Assembly (NCBI RefSeq): GCF_016429015.1
Contig: NZ_JAELTU010000039.1
Span: forward strand, 1 to 48,175
From: Rhizobium sp. ASV20
GTDB taxonomy: Bacteria > Pseudomonadota > Alphaproteobacteria > Rhizobiales > Rhizobiaceae
Direction of reading: 5' to 3'
Length of the DNA stretch: 48,175 bases
Below, piece after piece: positions 34,137 through 42,748 of this stretch (its first letter is position 1; every line of letters begins with the position of its first letter). A program made the position numbers and the translations under genes. The notes under the pieces are model-generated. The model ran no database searches, was not told the DNA's origin, and worked only from the letters and a program-made list of their open reading frames with translations.

Positions 34137-35543
34137 ATGACGACTTCCAATTCTGCGCCTCGACGGGCGCTTAGAGCCATCGATATCTTCTTCCTTGTGG
34201 TTGCTGCCGCAGCGCCGCTTGCGGCCATCGCCGGGAATGGCGCGCTCGGGGTGTTGCTCGGCAACGGTGTGGGCATGCCTGCCTCTTACCTGATTGCAGG
34301 CGTGGTACTCATTCTTTTTGCGATTGGCTTCGTACGGATGAGCCCACATGTCACCCATTCCGGTGCCTTCTATGCCTATGTCCGGCACGGGTTGGGCGCT
34401 CGCGCCGGCGGTGCGGCCGCATTCGTCGCGATCATCGTCTATCTCATGATGGTGGTGGGCAGCACGGCCGGTTTCGGCTTCTTCGCGAATGTGTTTTTCG
34501 CGGAGAATCTCGGCTTCGATCTTTCCTGGAAGATTTGGGCCGCGTTGTCCCTGCTGGTCGTTGGGCTGGTCGGCTATCGCGAGATTACCCTCGGTGCGCG
34601 GCTACTGTCGGTGTTGCTGACACTCGAGATCCTGATCCTGGTGGCACTGGTGGTTTCGGTCTTCTGGCCATCCAGCGCGGCTGTCGTGAGCTTCGGCTCT
34701 TTCACCATGTCGGGCATATTCAGCGGCTCGTTCGGCCTCGGCCTGATGTTCGCCTTCTGCTCGTTTCTGGGTTTCGAATCCGCGGCCATTTATACCGACG
34801 AAGCACAGGAGGGGCATCGGACTGTCAGCCGCGCACTCATCGCCGCTGTCCTTTTCATCGCGGTGTTCTACGCAATCGCCATGTGGGCAGTGATCATTGG
34901 CTTTGGCGAGGACAAGGTTGTCGCGGCGGCCGGCGAAAATCCCGGAACACTCATCTTTCGTGCGTTCGGGCTCTATCTGCATCCGGCATTCATTGTTGCA
35001 GTCGAGTTCTTGATGATGACCAGTGCGCTTGCGGCGACGATCGCGCTGCACAACGCCGCCTCCCGCTATCTGTTCGCCCTGGGACGTGAGGCCATGCTGC
35101 CGCAGATGCTTGGACGGTTGCACGCAAGGCTGCAATCGCCTCACATTGCCAGTCTGGTCGTCTCCATCATCACATCCGTTCTGGTGGCGGCGTTCGCCCT
35201 TGGCGACGCGGATCCTTTGATGACCGTTCTTTCGAGTACCTTCGGCCTTGCGGCGCTTGGGATCATTCTGCTGCAGGCGGCGACATCGCTGTCGGTGGTC
35301 GTCTTCACATTGAGCTCGCGACGGGAGGCGGGTTTCCTGTTCGATCTGGCGATCGGGTTGCTTGCAACGGCGGGGCTCGTCATCGTGGCCGTTCTGGTGG
35401 TGATGAATTATGCTACACTCACGGGCAATCTCGGCCTGTTGGACTATGCGCCCTGGCTCATACCGCTGGCCGCCGCGATCGGTATCGGCATCGCATCCGT
35501 TTCCGGTCCGCAGTCGGATATTTCACGCAAGAGGGCGGCGTAA
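34137..35543 (+). CDS. APC family amino acid permease
   Basis: A 468-residue amino acid-polyamine-organocation permease with about 12 membrane segments. Diagnostic features are ALRAIDIFFLVVAAAAPLAAIAGNG in helix 1 and FCSFLGFESAAIYTDEAQEGHRTVSRALI, where family members keep a conserved Glu. ATG 34137 follows AGGA at a good distance; a TTG at 34101 would add 12 residues. Related proteins import amino acids or amines. It ends the operon that includes the nitrilase and the small secreted protein, suggesting a nitrogenous substrate. Confidence 0.9.
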   Translation: MTTSNSAPRRALRAIDIFFLVVAAAAPLAAIAGNGALGVLLGNGVGMPASYLIAGVVLILFAIGFVRMSPHVTHSGAFYAYVRHGLGARAGGAAAFVAIIVYLMMVVGSTAGFGFFANVFFAENLGFDLSWKIWAALSLLVVGLVGYREITLGARLLSVLLTLEILILVALVVSVFWPSSAAVVSFGSFTMSGIFSGSFGLGLMFAFCSFLGFESAAIYTDEAQEGHRTVSRALIAAVLFIAVFYAIAMWAVIIGFGEDKVVAAAGENPGTLIFRAFGLYLHPAFIVAVEFLMMTSALAATIALHNAASRYLFALGREAMLPQMLGRLHARLQSPHIASLVVSIITSVLVAAFALGDADPLMTVLSSTFGLAALGIILLQAATSLSVVVFTLSSRREAGFLFDLAIGLLATAGLVIVAVLVVMNYATLTGNLGLLDYAPWLIPLAAAIGIGIASVSGPQSDISRKRAA

Positions 35544-35557
35544 AGAGCGCATGAGAT

Positions 35558-35586
35558 AAGCGGTCAAGTTCAATATTTGACCGCTT
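35558..35586. terminator. Perfect 10-bp hairpin after the APC permease gene
   Basis: AAGCGGTCAA (35558-35567) pairs perfectly with TTGACCGCTT (35577-35586) around a 9-base loop, between convergent genes. There is no clear T-run after it on either strand, so it is a probable but not certain two-way terminator. Confidence 0.5.
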
Positions 35587-35706
35587 GTCATCGCATCGAG
35601 CATCTGCGCCGCCGTTGCGTGAAGCGGTGAGATCATGGTTATCAACAGCTCCGCATCAAGCGCGGCAAGCAGATTGGCATGGGGCCGTTACGATATCCGA
35701 CGTGCC

Positions 35707-36450
35707 TCAGCGCGATCTCAGCTTCTTGATGAATTCCGCCCGGCTGCGCGCACCAGCTTTGGCGAGAACCCTGCTGACATGCGTCTTGACGGTCGGCAGC
35801 TCTATATTCAGGCGCCGGCCGATCTCCTTGTTACACATGGCCTCGCCGATGAACGATGCGATTTCGCGCTCGCGTGGCGTCATTTCGGCAAAGCCATCGC
35901 ACTTCGGCTCGTCGTCTTCATTAAGGCTGAACAGGTTGCCTTCCGTGAACGCGACGAACTTGTCTAGAAAGTCGATGTTCTGCGCGGTAAAGGTGCCTTC
36001 GGACGCGCTGCGCAGCAGAGATGCACCAGCCACCATTCGGGTTCCCAGCCAGAAATATAGTTCGGCTTGATACGCGGTGTTCTGCGGCTTCAGGAACTGC
36101 TCGAAATATTCGAGCGTACCCAAGTCCTCTTCCGCAGTTGCCCGATCAAACACCTTCAGTCGACATGAGGCGCCTGAGACGCGTTTTGGATGAAGCGGAT
36201 CGACGCGCCAGAAATGATGGTAGTAGCGCTGCTTCCAGTAAGACGACAGGTTTAGCAACTGATGGTCGAGGACATGGCGTCCTTCGTCGATCCGATAAAA
36301 ACAGCAGCCGCTTAGCGGTATGGCCGACGTCACGACGGCCAGAAACTGCTCTGCAAAACCTTTGGACGGGAAAGCACTGTCTGTCTGGATCATAAAATCA
36401 CGATATGCAGCGCGGAGATCAGAAGCGACTATTGAAACAGGAGCCGACAA
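35707..36450 (-). CDS. LuxR family transcriptional regulator
   Basis: A 247-residue regulator with an uncharacterised N-terminal sensor region and a C-terminal LuxR/GerE helix-turn-helix (MTPREREIASFIGEAMCNKEIGRRLNIELPTVKTHVSRVLAKAGARSRAEF, about residues 190-242). I see no receiver aspartate or clear autoinducer-binding motif in the N-terminal part, so it is neither a response regulator nor a sure quorum sensor. The start is a TTG at 36450 with no good ribosome-binding site; ATG 36393 is an alternative. It is convergent with the APC permease gene. Confidence 0.87.
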   Translation of the reverse strand: MSAPVSIVASDLRAAYRDFMIQTDSAFPSKGFAEQFLAVVTSAIPLSGCCFYRIDEGRHVLDHQLLNLSSYWKQRYYHHFWRVDPLHPKRVSGASCRLKVFDRATAEEDLGTLEYFEQFLKPQNTAYQAELYFWLGTRMVAGASLLRSASEGTFTAQNIDFLDKFVAFTEGNLFSLNEDDEPKCDGFAEMTPREREIASFIGEAMCNKEIGRRLNIELPTVKTHVSRVLAKAGARSRAEFIKKLRSR

Positions 36451-36744
36451 GGCTTGTCAACGATACGACAGCCGATGGCCGCCTTTCTGGTAGATGAACT
36501 TTAGAGGTAGGCCGGAAGGTGAGCCGATCCCGCCCATCCGGGCAGCTACGCTAAACCTGTGGTAGATGCTAATATTCGAAATACCGGCTCGGACACCACC
36601 CGCGGGCCGGATAGTGCAGCGTCCGACGACGATATCATGCCCCAAAACCATTGTCGTCGGACACGCGCACTTCCTCAGCGGTTCTGATCACTGTTTGCTG
36701 CAAAATCCCTGAAATATGGGCTTTTCACAGTCCCTTACCTGTGC
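36451..36744. other. Intergenic region upstream of the LuxR-type gene
   Basis: This 294-bp gap should contain the LuxR-gene promoter and the end of the rpiR/TrpF-like transcript. A short minus-strand frame (36457-36651) has no recognisable motif. I see no terminator or repeat worth naming. Confidence 0.35.
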
Positions 36745-37422
36745 TCAGTCGGCCTTGGCTGCCGTCACAAAGGCGGAAATTTTATCGATATCCTTGCGGA
36801 AGCCACCTTCGGGCAAAGGCTTGTTGGTATGGGTCAGCGAGTCCACTGCCCATGGCTGCACGGCGGCGATCGCTGCTTTGACATTGTCGGGTCCAAGGCC
36901 GCCGGCGAGGATGACAGGCAACCTGCTTCGCTTGACGATTTCGCGGCTCAGAGACCAGTCATGGGTAACACCGGCGGCGCCAATGCCGTCGATATGAGCC
37001 GCAACGGAATCAAGAATAAAGGAATCGGAATAGGGTTCAAAGGCTGCCGCATGATCGAGCGCCTCCGGCCCGGTCATGGGAATGGCCTGCAGGATCTTGA
37101 GTTCGGGATAGCGGGCGAGCAGCTTTTCGCGCAATTGCAGCACATGCTGCGGCGTTACCAGTTTGATATCGCCGCAAAGGTGGAGGACGTCGGGACGCAC
37201 GGCTGCGACCATATCGGCGATCAGGTCGAGATCGCTTTCGACAGACAATGCTACGCGCTCCGCCTTGCCCTTCAACGCATCGACGATTTCTCGGGCCGTT
37301 TCGAAACTGATTTCACCCGGCAGGCCGCGATTGGACGGCGTCACGCCAAGATAGTCGACGCCCGCCGCGGCCGCGGCCAGTGCTTCGGAAACGGTCTGCA
37401 TCGTATAGATTTGAACTTTCAC
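36745..37422 (-). CDS. TrpF-like (phosphoribosylanthranilate isomerase fold) protein with altered active site
   Basis: A 225-residue barrel protein clearly related to TrpF, which performs an Amadori rearrangement of phosphoribosylanthranilate. Conserved stretches are GVDYLGVTPSNRG, LHLCGD, ILDS (Asp138 at the acid position), HDWSL and VILAGGLGPDNVKAAIAAVQPWAVD. Two key elements differ: the N-terminal KICG with the general-base Cys reads VQIYT (Tyr6), and the C-terminal VDVSSGVE reads VDSLTHTN. It is therefore unlikely to be the tryptophan enzyme and may isomerise another phosphosugar. The start is GTG with AGG upstream. It follows rpiR by 20 bp and faces a sugar ABC, PLP enzyme and PfkB operon. 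Confidence 0.8.
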   Translation of the reverse strand: MKVQIYTMQTVSEALAAAAAGVDYLGVTPSNRGLPGEISFETAREIVDALKGKAERVALSVESDLDLIADMVAAVRPDVLHLCGDIKLVTPQHVLQLREKLLARYPELKILQAIPMTGPEALDHAAAFEPYSDSFILDSVAAHIDGIGAAGVTHDWSLSREIVKRSRLPVILAGGLGPDNVKAAIAAVQPWAVDSLTHTNKPLPEGGFRKDIDKISAFVTAAKAD

Positions 37423-37442
37423 GGAACTACCTGTTTTAATGA

Positions 37443-38297
37443 CTAGATTGATTTTGGAAGTATGGCGTTGACCATGCGCTCTTCGGTGAGCTGGGCGCGC
37501 TCGGTATTTCGGGCGACGAGCGCGGAATAGAGGGCATCGATGAGTGTCATCTGGGCAATCTGTGCCGCCATCGGCTCGCTGCCCTGCTCATGAGAGACGC
37601 TGACGAGAACCACATCCGCCAATCTTGCAAGCGGCGAGGCGCTGTTGCCGGTGATACAGAGCGTTGCGGCGCCTCTGGCCTTGGCTTCCTGAAGGATAAG
37701 CACCGGGTCGCTGGTAATACCGGAATAGGAGATGACGACGACCAGGTCTTCTGGCCCCACAAGCGCCGAATGCATGATCTGCAATTGTGAATCGACCGGG
37801 GCATCGCATCGCAATCCAAGTCGTATGCAGCGCTGATAGAATGCCTGCGCGACGATACCGGAGCCACCAACCCCGCCGACGAGGATATGTCGTGCGCCTG
37901 CAATCAGGTCGAGCGCTTTCGCAAGCGTTGCCTCGTTCAACACGCCCTGCGTATCGCTGATGGCCCGTGCGACCGCGCGAAACAGGCGAGCCGCGGCTTG
38001 GAGATCACTGGCTTCAGGCTCGTTGCCGGCCCCGTCGCGCTTGTCACGCGGTTCCTGCGCCAGCGCCAGTTTGAGGTCCGTAAATCCCTCGAAGCCGGCC
38101 GTGCGGCACATGCGCAGCACAGTCGTATCGCTGACATCGGTTGCCTGGGCGATGGCCGACATTGAATGACGAATGGTGGCATCGACATTTTCAAGGACCC
38201 AGAGTGCCACGCGCCGCTCCGACTCCGACAATTTCGGCAGAACGCTTCGCAGCCGGCTGCTGGCTGAGTTCACTGGACCACGCAGGTCAACGGTCAT
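37443..38297 (-). CDS. RpiR family transcriptional regulator
   Basis: A 284-residue RpiR/MurR regulator. An N-terminal HTH_6 domain (SESERRVALWVLENVDATIRHSMSAIAQATDVSDTTVLRMCRTAGFEGFTDLK) is followed by a SIS sugar-phosphate-binding domain (VGGVGGSGIVAQAFYQR, ISYSGITSDPV, CITGNSASPLARLADVVL). These regulators sense phosphosugars, which suits the PfkB kinase of the divergent operon. ATG 38297 is preferred over 38342. It is co-transcribed with the TrpF-like gene and separated from the ABC operon by about 150 bp holding direct repeats. Confidence 0.92.
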   Translation of the reverse strand: MTVDLRGPVNSASSRLRSVLPKLSESERRVALWVLENVDATIRHSMSAIAQATDVSDTTVLRMCRTAGFEGFTDLKLALAQEPRDKRDGAGNEPEASDLQAAARLFRAVARAISDTQGVLNEATLAKALDLIAGARHILVGGVGGSGIVAQAFYQRCIRLGLRCDAPVDSQLQIMHSALVGPEDLVVVISYSGITSDPVLILQEAKARGAATLCITGNSASPLARLADVVLVSVSHEQGSEPMAAQIAQMTLIDALYSALVARNTERAQLTEERMVNAILPKSI

Positions 38298-38349
38298 GAC
38301 GATTCTTTCGCTGGCGGACGCTGTCGATCTAAAAGCTATCATGCTGATG

Positions 38350-38393
38350 TTGTGGTGTCACTATAGACAAGATATTTTTGTTGTGGCATCACT
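38350..38393. promoter_or_regulatory. Direct repeats in rpiR/ABC divergent promoter
   Basis: TTGTGGTGTCACT (38350-38362) and TTGTGGCATCACT (38381-38393) share 11 of 13 bases and lie 31 bp apart, about three helical turns. Each contains a GTG-N4-CAC core. They are good candidates for RpiR operators between the divergent transcripts. Confidence 0.5.
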
Positions 38394-38449
38394 GCATAGA
38401 CGTAGCGGAGGGGCTGCGCAGATTTTTTGAGGAGGGTGAGGAGGATATG

Positions 38450-39700
38450 ATGAAGCTGAAAAGTCTTCTCATGGGAGCGGCTCTGGTGCTTGGCGCAGTT
38501 CCGGCAATGGCCGGCCAGCTGACTTTCTGGCATGCCTATGCGGGCCAGCAGGACAAGGTCGATTTCATCAATTTCGCGCTTGGTGAATTCGCCAAGAAGC
38601 ATCCAGACATCAAGCTGGATGTCGTGGCCGCCGAGCAGTCCGCCTATAAGACAAAGCTGAATACGGCGATGGCGTCCGGCAATCCTCCTGACGTGTTCTA
38701 CACCTTGCCCGGCGGATTTTTGAATGCCTTCGTCAAGGGTGGGCAGATGTATGCGCTGGATCAGGATCTCGCCAAGGACGGCTGGCGCCAGAGCTTCCTC
38801 GAAAGTGCCATCGCTCAAACGAGCAAGGACGGTCACACCTATGCTGTGCCTATCGACGTCGACTCCGTCGTCTTCTGGTATAACAAGGCGCTATTTACCC
38901 AAAAAGGTTGGACGGTTCCCAAGACCTACGACGAACTGATGGCGTTGGCCGAAAAGATCAAGGCCGATGGCGAAGTGCCCTTTGCTCTCGGCAACAAGGA
39001 TTCCTGGCCGGCCACGTTCTGGTTCCAGTATCTGGAGATGCGCCTGAAGGGCTCGGGCGTGGTCGCGTCCTTTGTCAATGGCGATGCCAAGGCGACATTC
39101 GGTCCCGAAGGTGAGAAGGCCTTCGAAAAGGTCGCAGAGATCGCCAAGAAGCAGTATTTCCCAACCGGTTTCAATGGCATGAGCGACCAAGAAGCCAACA
39201 TGCTGTTCCTGAACGGCCAGGCCGCGATGATGCTGAACGGGACATGGCAGATCGGTGCCTCCGCCGATGCGCCCGAGGGTTTCGAACTTGCATCCTTCGC
39301 CTTTCCTTCCGTTCAAGGCGGGGCGGGTGACCAGTCCGACGTTCTTGCCGGTGTCGCAGCTTCCTTCGGAATTTCACAGAAAGCCGAAGATAAGGCGGAT
39401 GCCGTTACGCTCCTGAAATTCCTCACCTCGAAAGAGGTGATGACCAAGTATGTCGAGCTGCGCAAGACGATGGTGACCGTCAAGGGTGCGACCACGGAAG
39501 CAGCGGCTGGTCCGGTGCTTTACGCCATCAGCAACGGCCTGGTCAGCGCGGCCGGTCATCTCGACTCCTTCTACGATACCGCCATGCCTCCTGCTGCGAC
39601 CAACACCTATTATACGTCCTTGCAGGGTGTTCTTGATGGCTCCGTCGCACCTGCCGATGCAGTCAAGCATCTCGAGGATGCGCTGAAGACAAGCAAATAA
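38450..39700 (+). CDS. Sugar ABC transporter substrate-binding protein (family 1, MalE/UgpB-like)
   Basis: A 416-residue family 1 extracellular binding protein. The signal peptide ends after AMA (about residue 21). The mature start QLTFWHAYAGQQDKVDFIN and segments PPDVFYTLPGG, YAVPIDVDSVVFWYNKALF and MLFLNGQAAMMLNGTW are typical of carbohydrate importers. GAGGAGG at 38438-38444 sets the start at ATG 38450 (ATG 38447 is adjacent). It is the first gene of a five-gene operon and is followed by a stem-loop that may favour its higher expression. The ligand is unknown. Confidence 0.92.
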   Translation: MKLKSLLMGAALVLGAVPAMAGQLTFWHAYAGQQDKVDFINFALGEFAKKHPDIKLDVVAAEQSAYKTKLNTAMASGNPPDVFYTLPGGFLNAFVKGGQMYALDQDLAKDGWRQSFLESAIAQTSKDGHTYAVPIDVDSVVFWYNKALFTQKGWTVPKTYDELMALAEKIKADGEVPFALGNKDSWPATFWFQYLEMRLKGSGVVASFVNGDAKATFGPEGEKAFEKVAEIAKKQYFPTGFNGMSDQEANMLFLNGQAAMMLNGTWQIGASADAPEGFELASFAFPSVQGGAGDQSDVLAGVAASFGISQKAEDKADAVTLLKFLTSKEVMTKYVELRKTMVTVKGATTEAAAGPVLYAISNGLVSAAGHLDSFYDTAMPPAATNTYYTSLQGVLDGSVAPADAVKHLEDALKTSK

Positions 39701-39723
39701 CGCTCGGCGTCGTCAAATCGGAA

Positions 39724-39745
39724 GGCCGCCGCACAAGCGGCGGTC
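39724..39745 (+). other. Intercistronic stem-loop after binding-protein gene
   Basis: A 9-bp GC stem (39724-39732 with 39737-39745, one G-U pair) with ACAA loop and no T-run. Stem-loops in this position are known to stabilise upstream binding-protein mRNA in ABC operons. Confidence 0.5.
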
Positions 39746-39775
39746 CCACGGCAAGTCCAGAAAACCGGCAAGATC

Positions 39776-40666
39776 ATGAGCACTGACGGCCTAGCAAAAA
39801 CACACAATCGGGCGGCACTTCTGTTCCTTTCGCCAGCCCTGTTGCTCATTTGCATTTTCGTCGCCTATCCGGTTGCCTATGCCGGCTGGCTCTCACTGTT
39901 CCAATGGGACGGCGCCTCGGCTCCGATCTTCGTCGGTGCCGGAAATATCCTGCGCCTTGCAGCGGACTCCGTCTTCTGGGCATCGCTTGGGCGCAATCTT
40001 CTGGTTGCCTTGTCGGCCATCGTCTTCCAGGTGTTCTTGGCATTGGCGATTGCCTATTGCCTCGTGCGGATTGTTCCCGCCTTCGGCCGCATCTTTCTGT
40101 TCTTCTATCTCGTGCCCGTCATGGTAAGCGAGATCTGCATCGGCCTTCTTTGGCGTTTCATGTACAATCCCTATTTCGGGCTGGTTAATGCCGCCCTGAA
40201 GCTCGCCGGCCTGGATAACCTGAAGCGCGGATGGCTTGGCGAGTCCGGCACGGCGTTCACCGCTGTCGTCGTCGTCATGAGCTTTACCTATCTGGGCCTC
40301 TACGTTTTGTTGTTCACCTCTGCGGTACGCAGCGTGCCCGAAAGCGTCTACGAGGCCGCCGAGATCGACGGCGCCGGCGATTTCCGCAAGTTTTTCTCCA
40401 TCACCATTCCTATGGTCTGGGATGCCGTCCGCGCCAATTCATTGCTGGCGATCATCGGGTCGCTCAAGACGTTTTCGCTGGTGTTCGTGCTGACGAATGG
40501 CGGGCCGAGCCATGCCAGCGAGGTGGTTTCCACCTACCTCTACAAAGTAGGCTTCAGCAGCTTCCAGATGGGTTACGCCGCCACGATCGGCTTCGCGCAG
40601 ATGGTGCTGACAGCGCTTGCCGCCTGGATCGTGTTCCGGTTCCTCAAGCGCAAGGGGGATGCATGA
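39776..40666 (+). CDS. Sugar ABC transporter permease (MalF/UgpA type)
   Basis: A 296-residue permease with about six membrane spans. The ATPase-contact EAA loop is visible as YEAAEIDGAGDFRKFFSITIPMV. The N-terminus AALLFLSPALLLICIFVAYPVAY is typical of MalF/UgpA-like proteins. It overlaps the second permease gene by ATGA at 40663-40666. No ATP-binding gene is found in this operon, so the importer probably borrows an ATPase encoded elsewhere, as MsmK-type systems do (inference). Confidence 0.92.
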   Translation: MSTDGLAKTHNRAALLFLSPALLLICIFVAYPVAYAGWLSLFQWDGASAPIFVGAGNILRLAADSVFWASLGRNLLVALSAIVFQVFLALAIAYCLVRIVPAFGRIFLFFYLVPVMVSEICIGLLWRFMYNPYFGLVNAALKLAGLDNLKRGWLGESGTAFTAVVVVMSFTYLGLYVLLFTSAVRSVPESVYEAAEIDGAGDFRKFFSITIPMVWDAVRANSLLAIIGSLKTFSLVFVLTNGGPSHASEVVSTYLYKVGFSSFQMGYAATIGFAQMVLTALAAWIVFRFLKRKGDA

Positions 40667-41502
40667 GCACCGCCGTCCGCCGCTGGAGCCTCACGCACAC
40701 CGTCGTGCTTGTCGTCCTGACGCTGCATGTGCTGCTGGTGATCTTTCCTTTCATCTGGATGATCTACAGCACGTTGAAAACCAATAAGGAATTCATGCGC
40801 TCGGTCTGGTCTCTGCCGACCGGCTTGAATTTCGATGCCTATATCGGAGCCTGGAGTGGCGGCGCGCTTGGCGGCTACGCGGTCAATTCGCTGATCATCA
40901 TGGTCGGCGCGACATTGATTACGGTATTCGCCTCGACGCTTGCCGGTTATGCGCTGGCGATCTACCGGCCACGCTGGATGCCGGTGCTGGAGCTGTCGCT
41001 GACTGCTGCCATGGCGATCCCCGCCTATGTGGCACTGGTCCCGCTCGTTGTCATGCTGCGTAGCGTCGGCCTGCTGGACACACATCTGGGCGTCATTCTC
41101 CCGACCGCCGCCTTCAACATACCCGTTTCAATCTTCATCATGCAGGCGTTCTTCAACACGCTGCCGCGCGAGCTTTTCGACGCAAGTCGCGTCGACGGCG
41201 CGTCGGAATGGCGCATCTTCTACAAGATCGCGCTGCCGATCGCCCGCCCGGCCATGTTCACGGCCGGCATCGTCAACATGATCTGGGTCTGGAACGATTT
41301 CCTGTTCCCGATGGTCTTCATCAACAATCCCGCTCGAAAGACGCTGCCTGTCGGCCTCACCGATTTCGTCGGCGAGCATATTACCAACTACCCGGTGATG
41401 CTGGCCGCGATCCTGATCGCCGCGGTGGCGCCGCTCGTCCTCTTCATTTTCTTTGAACGCCAGATCACGGCCGCGCTCATCGGAGGCGCCGTGAAAGAAT
41501 GA
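40663..41502 (+). CDS. Sugar ABC transporter permease (MalG/UgpE type)
   Basis: A 279-residue permease with about six spans, the FPFIWMIYSTLKTNKEF opening typical of MalG/UgpE proteins, and EAA loop FDASRVDGASEWRIFYKIALPIARP. The start ATGA overlaps the previous gene's stop. It completes the membrane channel of the importer and is directly followed by the PLP enzyme. Confidence 0.92.
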   Translation: MSTAVRRWSLTHTVVLVVLTLHVLLVIFPFIWMIYSTLKTNKEFMRSVWSLPTGLNFDAYIGAWSGGALGGYAVNSLIIMVGATLITVFASTLAGYALAIYRPRWMPVLELSLTAAMAIPAYVALVPLVVMLRSVGLLDTHLGVILPTAAFNIPVSIFIMQAFFNTLPRELFDASRVDGASEWRIFYKIALPIARPAMFTAGIVNMIWVWNDFLFPMVFINNPARKTLPVGLTDFVGEHITNYPVMLAAILIAAVAPLVLFIFFERQITAALIGGAVKE

Positions 41503-41534
41503 CCCACAGGCCCGATTTTTCCAGGAGAAATGCC

Positions 41535-42737
41535 ATGTCGTCCAAAAAACTCGATTTCGCCAGCCAAGCCGTCTTCTACGAGCCGGAAGAACATTCGCAG
41601 TCGATCAGCTATCCGATCTACATGTCGGCGAATTTTCAGTATGGCGGCGACATTTACGATCAGATCGTGGCCGGCGCGCGCAAGGAAGTGAATATCTATT
41701 CCCGTTGCGGCAACCCGACGGAATACAAGCTCGAGGAACATATTGCGACCTTGACCGGCGGTACGGCCTGCCTTGCGACCGCCTCTGGCATGGCGGCGAT
41801 TTCGCACGCGCTGTTCGGCATTTTGAAGGCTGGCGATCATATCGTCGCGGATCTGACCACCTACTCCAGCACGCATGAGTTCTTCGATCACCGCGCTCAG
41901 GACTTCGGCCTCAAGGTTACGCTTGTGGATTGCACGGATGTACGCGCCGTCGAGAACGCCTTCACCGATGAGACGAAGGTGCTTTATGTCGAGGCGATCG
42001 CCAATCCGACGATGAAGGTGCCGCCGCTGCGCAAGCTGGTCGAACTCGCCCATAGCCGCGGCATCGTCGTCATCTGCGACAATACCTTCGCGTCGCCGGC
42101 CGTTTGCCGCCCGCATGATTTCGGCGTCGATGTCGTGGTCGAAAGCGCCACCAAGTTCATCGGTGGCCATAACGACGCTGTCGGTGGTGTCATTACGCTG
42201 AAATCCGATATCTTGCCGGCAGACTGGCTGGAGGATGTGCGCTGGAATACCCTGAACAAGCTCGGCGCACCGCTTTCCCCCTTCAATGCCTGGCTGCTTC
42301 TGCGTGGGGCACAGACACTGGCGCTTCGCCTCGAGAAACAGTGCGCCAATGCGCTCGCGCTTGCCAAGCATCTGGAAGCCCATCCCCGCGTCAAGCGCGT
42401 CTTCTATCCCGGCCTGCCGTCGCATCCGAACTACGCATCGGCGAGCGAACAACTGCGTGGCGGCGGCGCGATGCTGTCTTTCCAAGTCGACAACGAGGAT
42501 GCCGGCGTGCGTCTGCTCAAGCGCCTGAAACTGTGCTCGTTCGCGGCCAGCCTCGGCGGCCTGCGTACGACGACGCAGGTTCCGGCCACCATGGCCTTCC
42601 TGGACATTCCGAGCCAGGAGCGCGAAGCTATGGGTGTGGTTGACGGCCTGGTTCGTTTCTCTGTCGGTATCGAGCATATCGACGACATCATCGCCGATGT
42701 CGATCAGGCCATCGAGCAGATGCATATCGATCTCTGA
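41535..42737 (+). CDS. Cys/Met metabolism PLP-dependent enzyme (cystathionine gamma-lyase/synthase family)
   Basis: A 400-residue type I PLP enzyme. Family marks are IYSRCGNPT (residues 54-62), ATASGMAAI, Asp182 in CDNTFASP, Schiff-base Lys207 in ESATKFIGGH, and VRFSVGIEHIDDIIADVDQA at the C-terminus. Members eliminate or exchange groups at the beta or gamma carbon of sulfur or related amino acids. The usual YGGT active-site tyrosine region is TTYSSTHEFF here, so the substrate may differ from cystathionine or methionine. ATG 41535 has AGGAGA; ATG 41499 overlaps the permease stop and is possible. Its position within a sugar uptake and kinase operon is unusual for this family. Confidence 0.9.
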   Translation: MSSKKLDFASQAVFYEPEEHSQSISYPIYMSANFQYGGDIYDQIVAGARKEVNIYSRCGNPTEYKLEEHIATLTGGTACLATASGMAAISHALFGILKAGDHIVADLTTYSSTHEFFDHRAQDFGLKVTLVDCTDVRAVENAFTDETKVLYVEAIANPTMKVPPLRKLVELAHSRGIVVICDNTFASPAVCRPHDFGVDVVVESATKFIGGHNDAVGGVITLKSDILPADWLEDVRWNTLNKLGAPLSPFNAWLLLRGAQTLALRLEKQCANALALAKHLEAHPRVKRVFYPGLPSHPNYASASEQLRGGGAMLSFQVDNEDAGVRLLKRLKLCSFAASLGGLRTTTQVPATMAFLDIPSQEREAMGVVDGLVRFSVGIEHIDDIIADVDQAIEQMHIDL

Positions 42738-42748
42738 GGCGAACTGGA

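Noticed and set aside
36457..36651. Possible 64-residue minus-strand protein upstream of the LuxR-type gene
   Set aside because: No motif or recognisable family; it is likely chance.
41388..42725. Minus-strand 445-codon frame opposite the PLP enzyme
   Set aside because: It is a shadow of a gene with complete PLP motifs.
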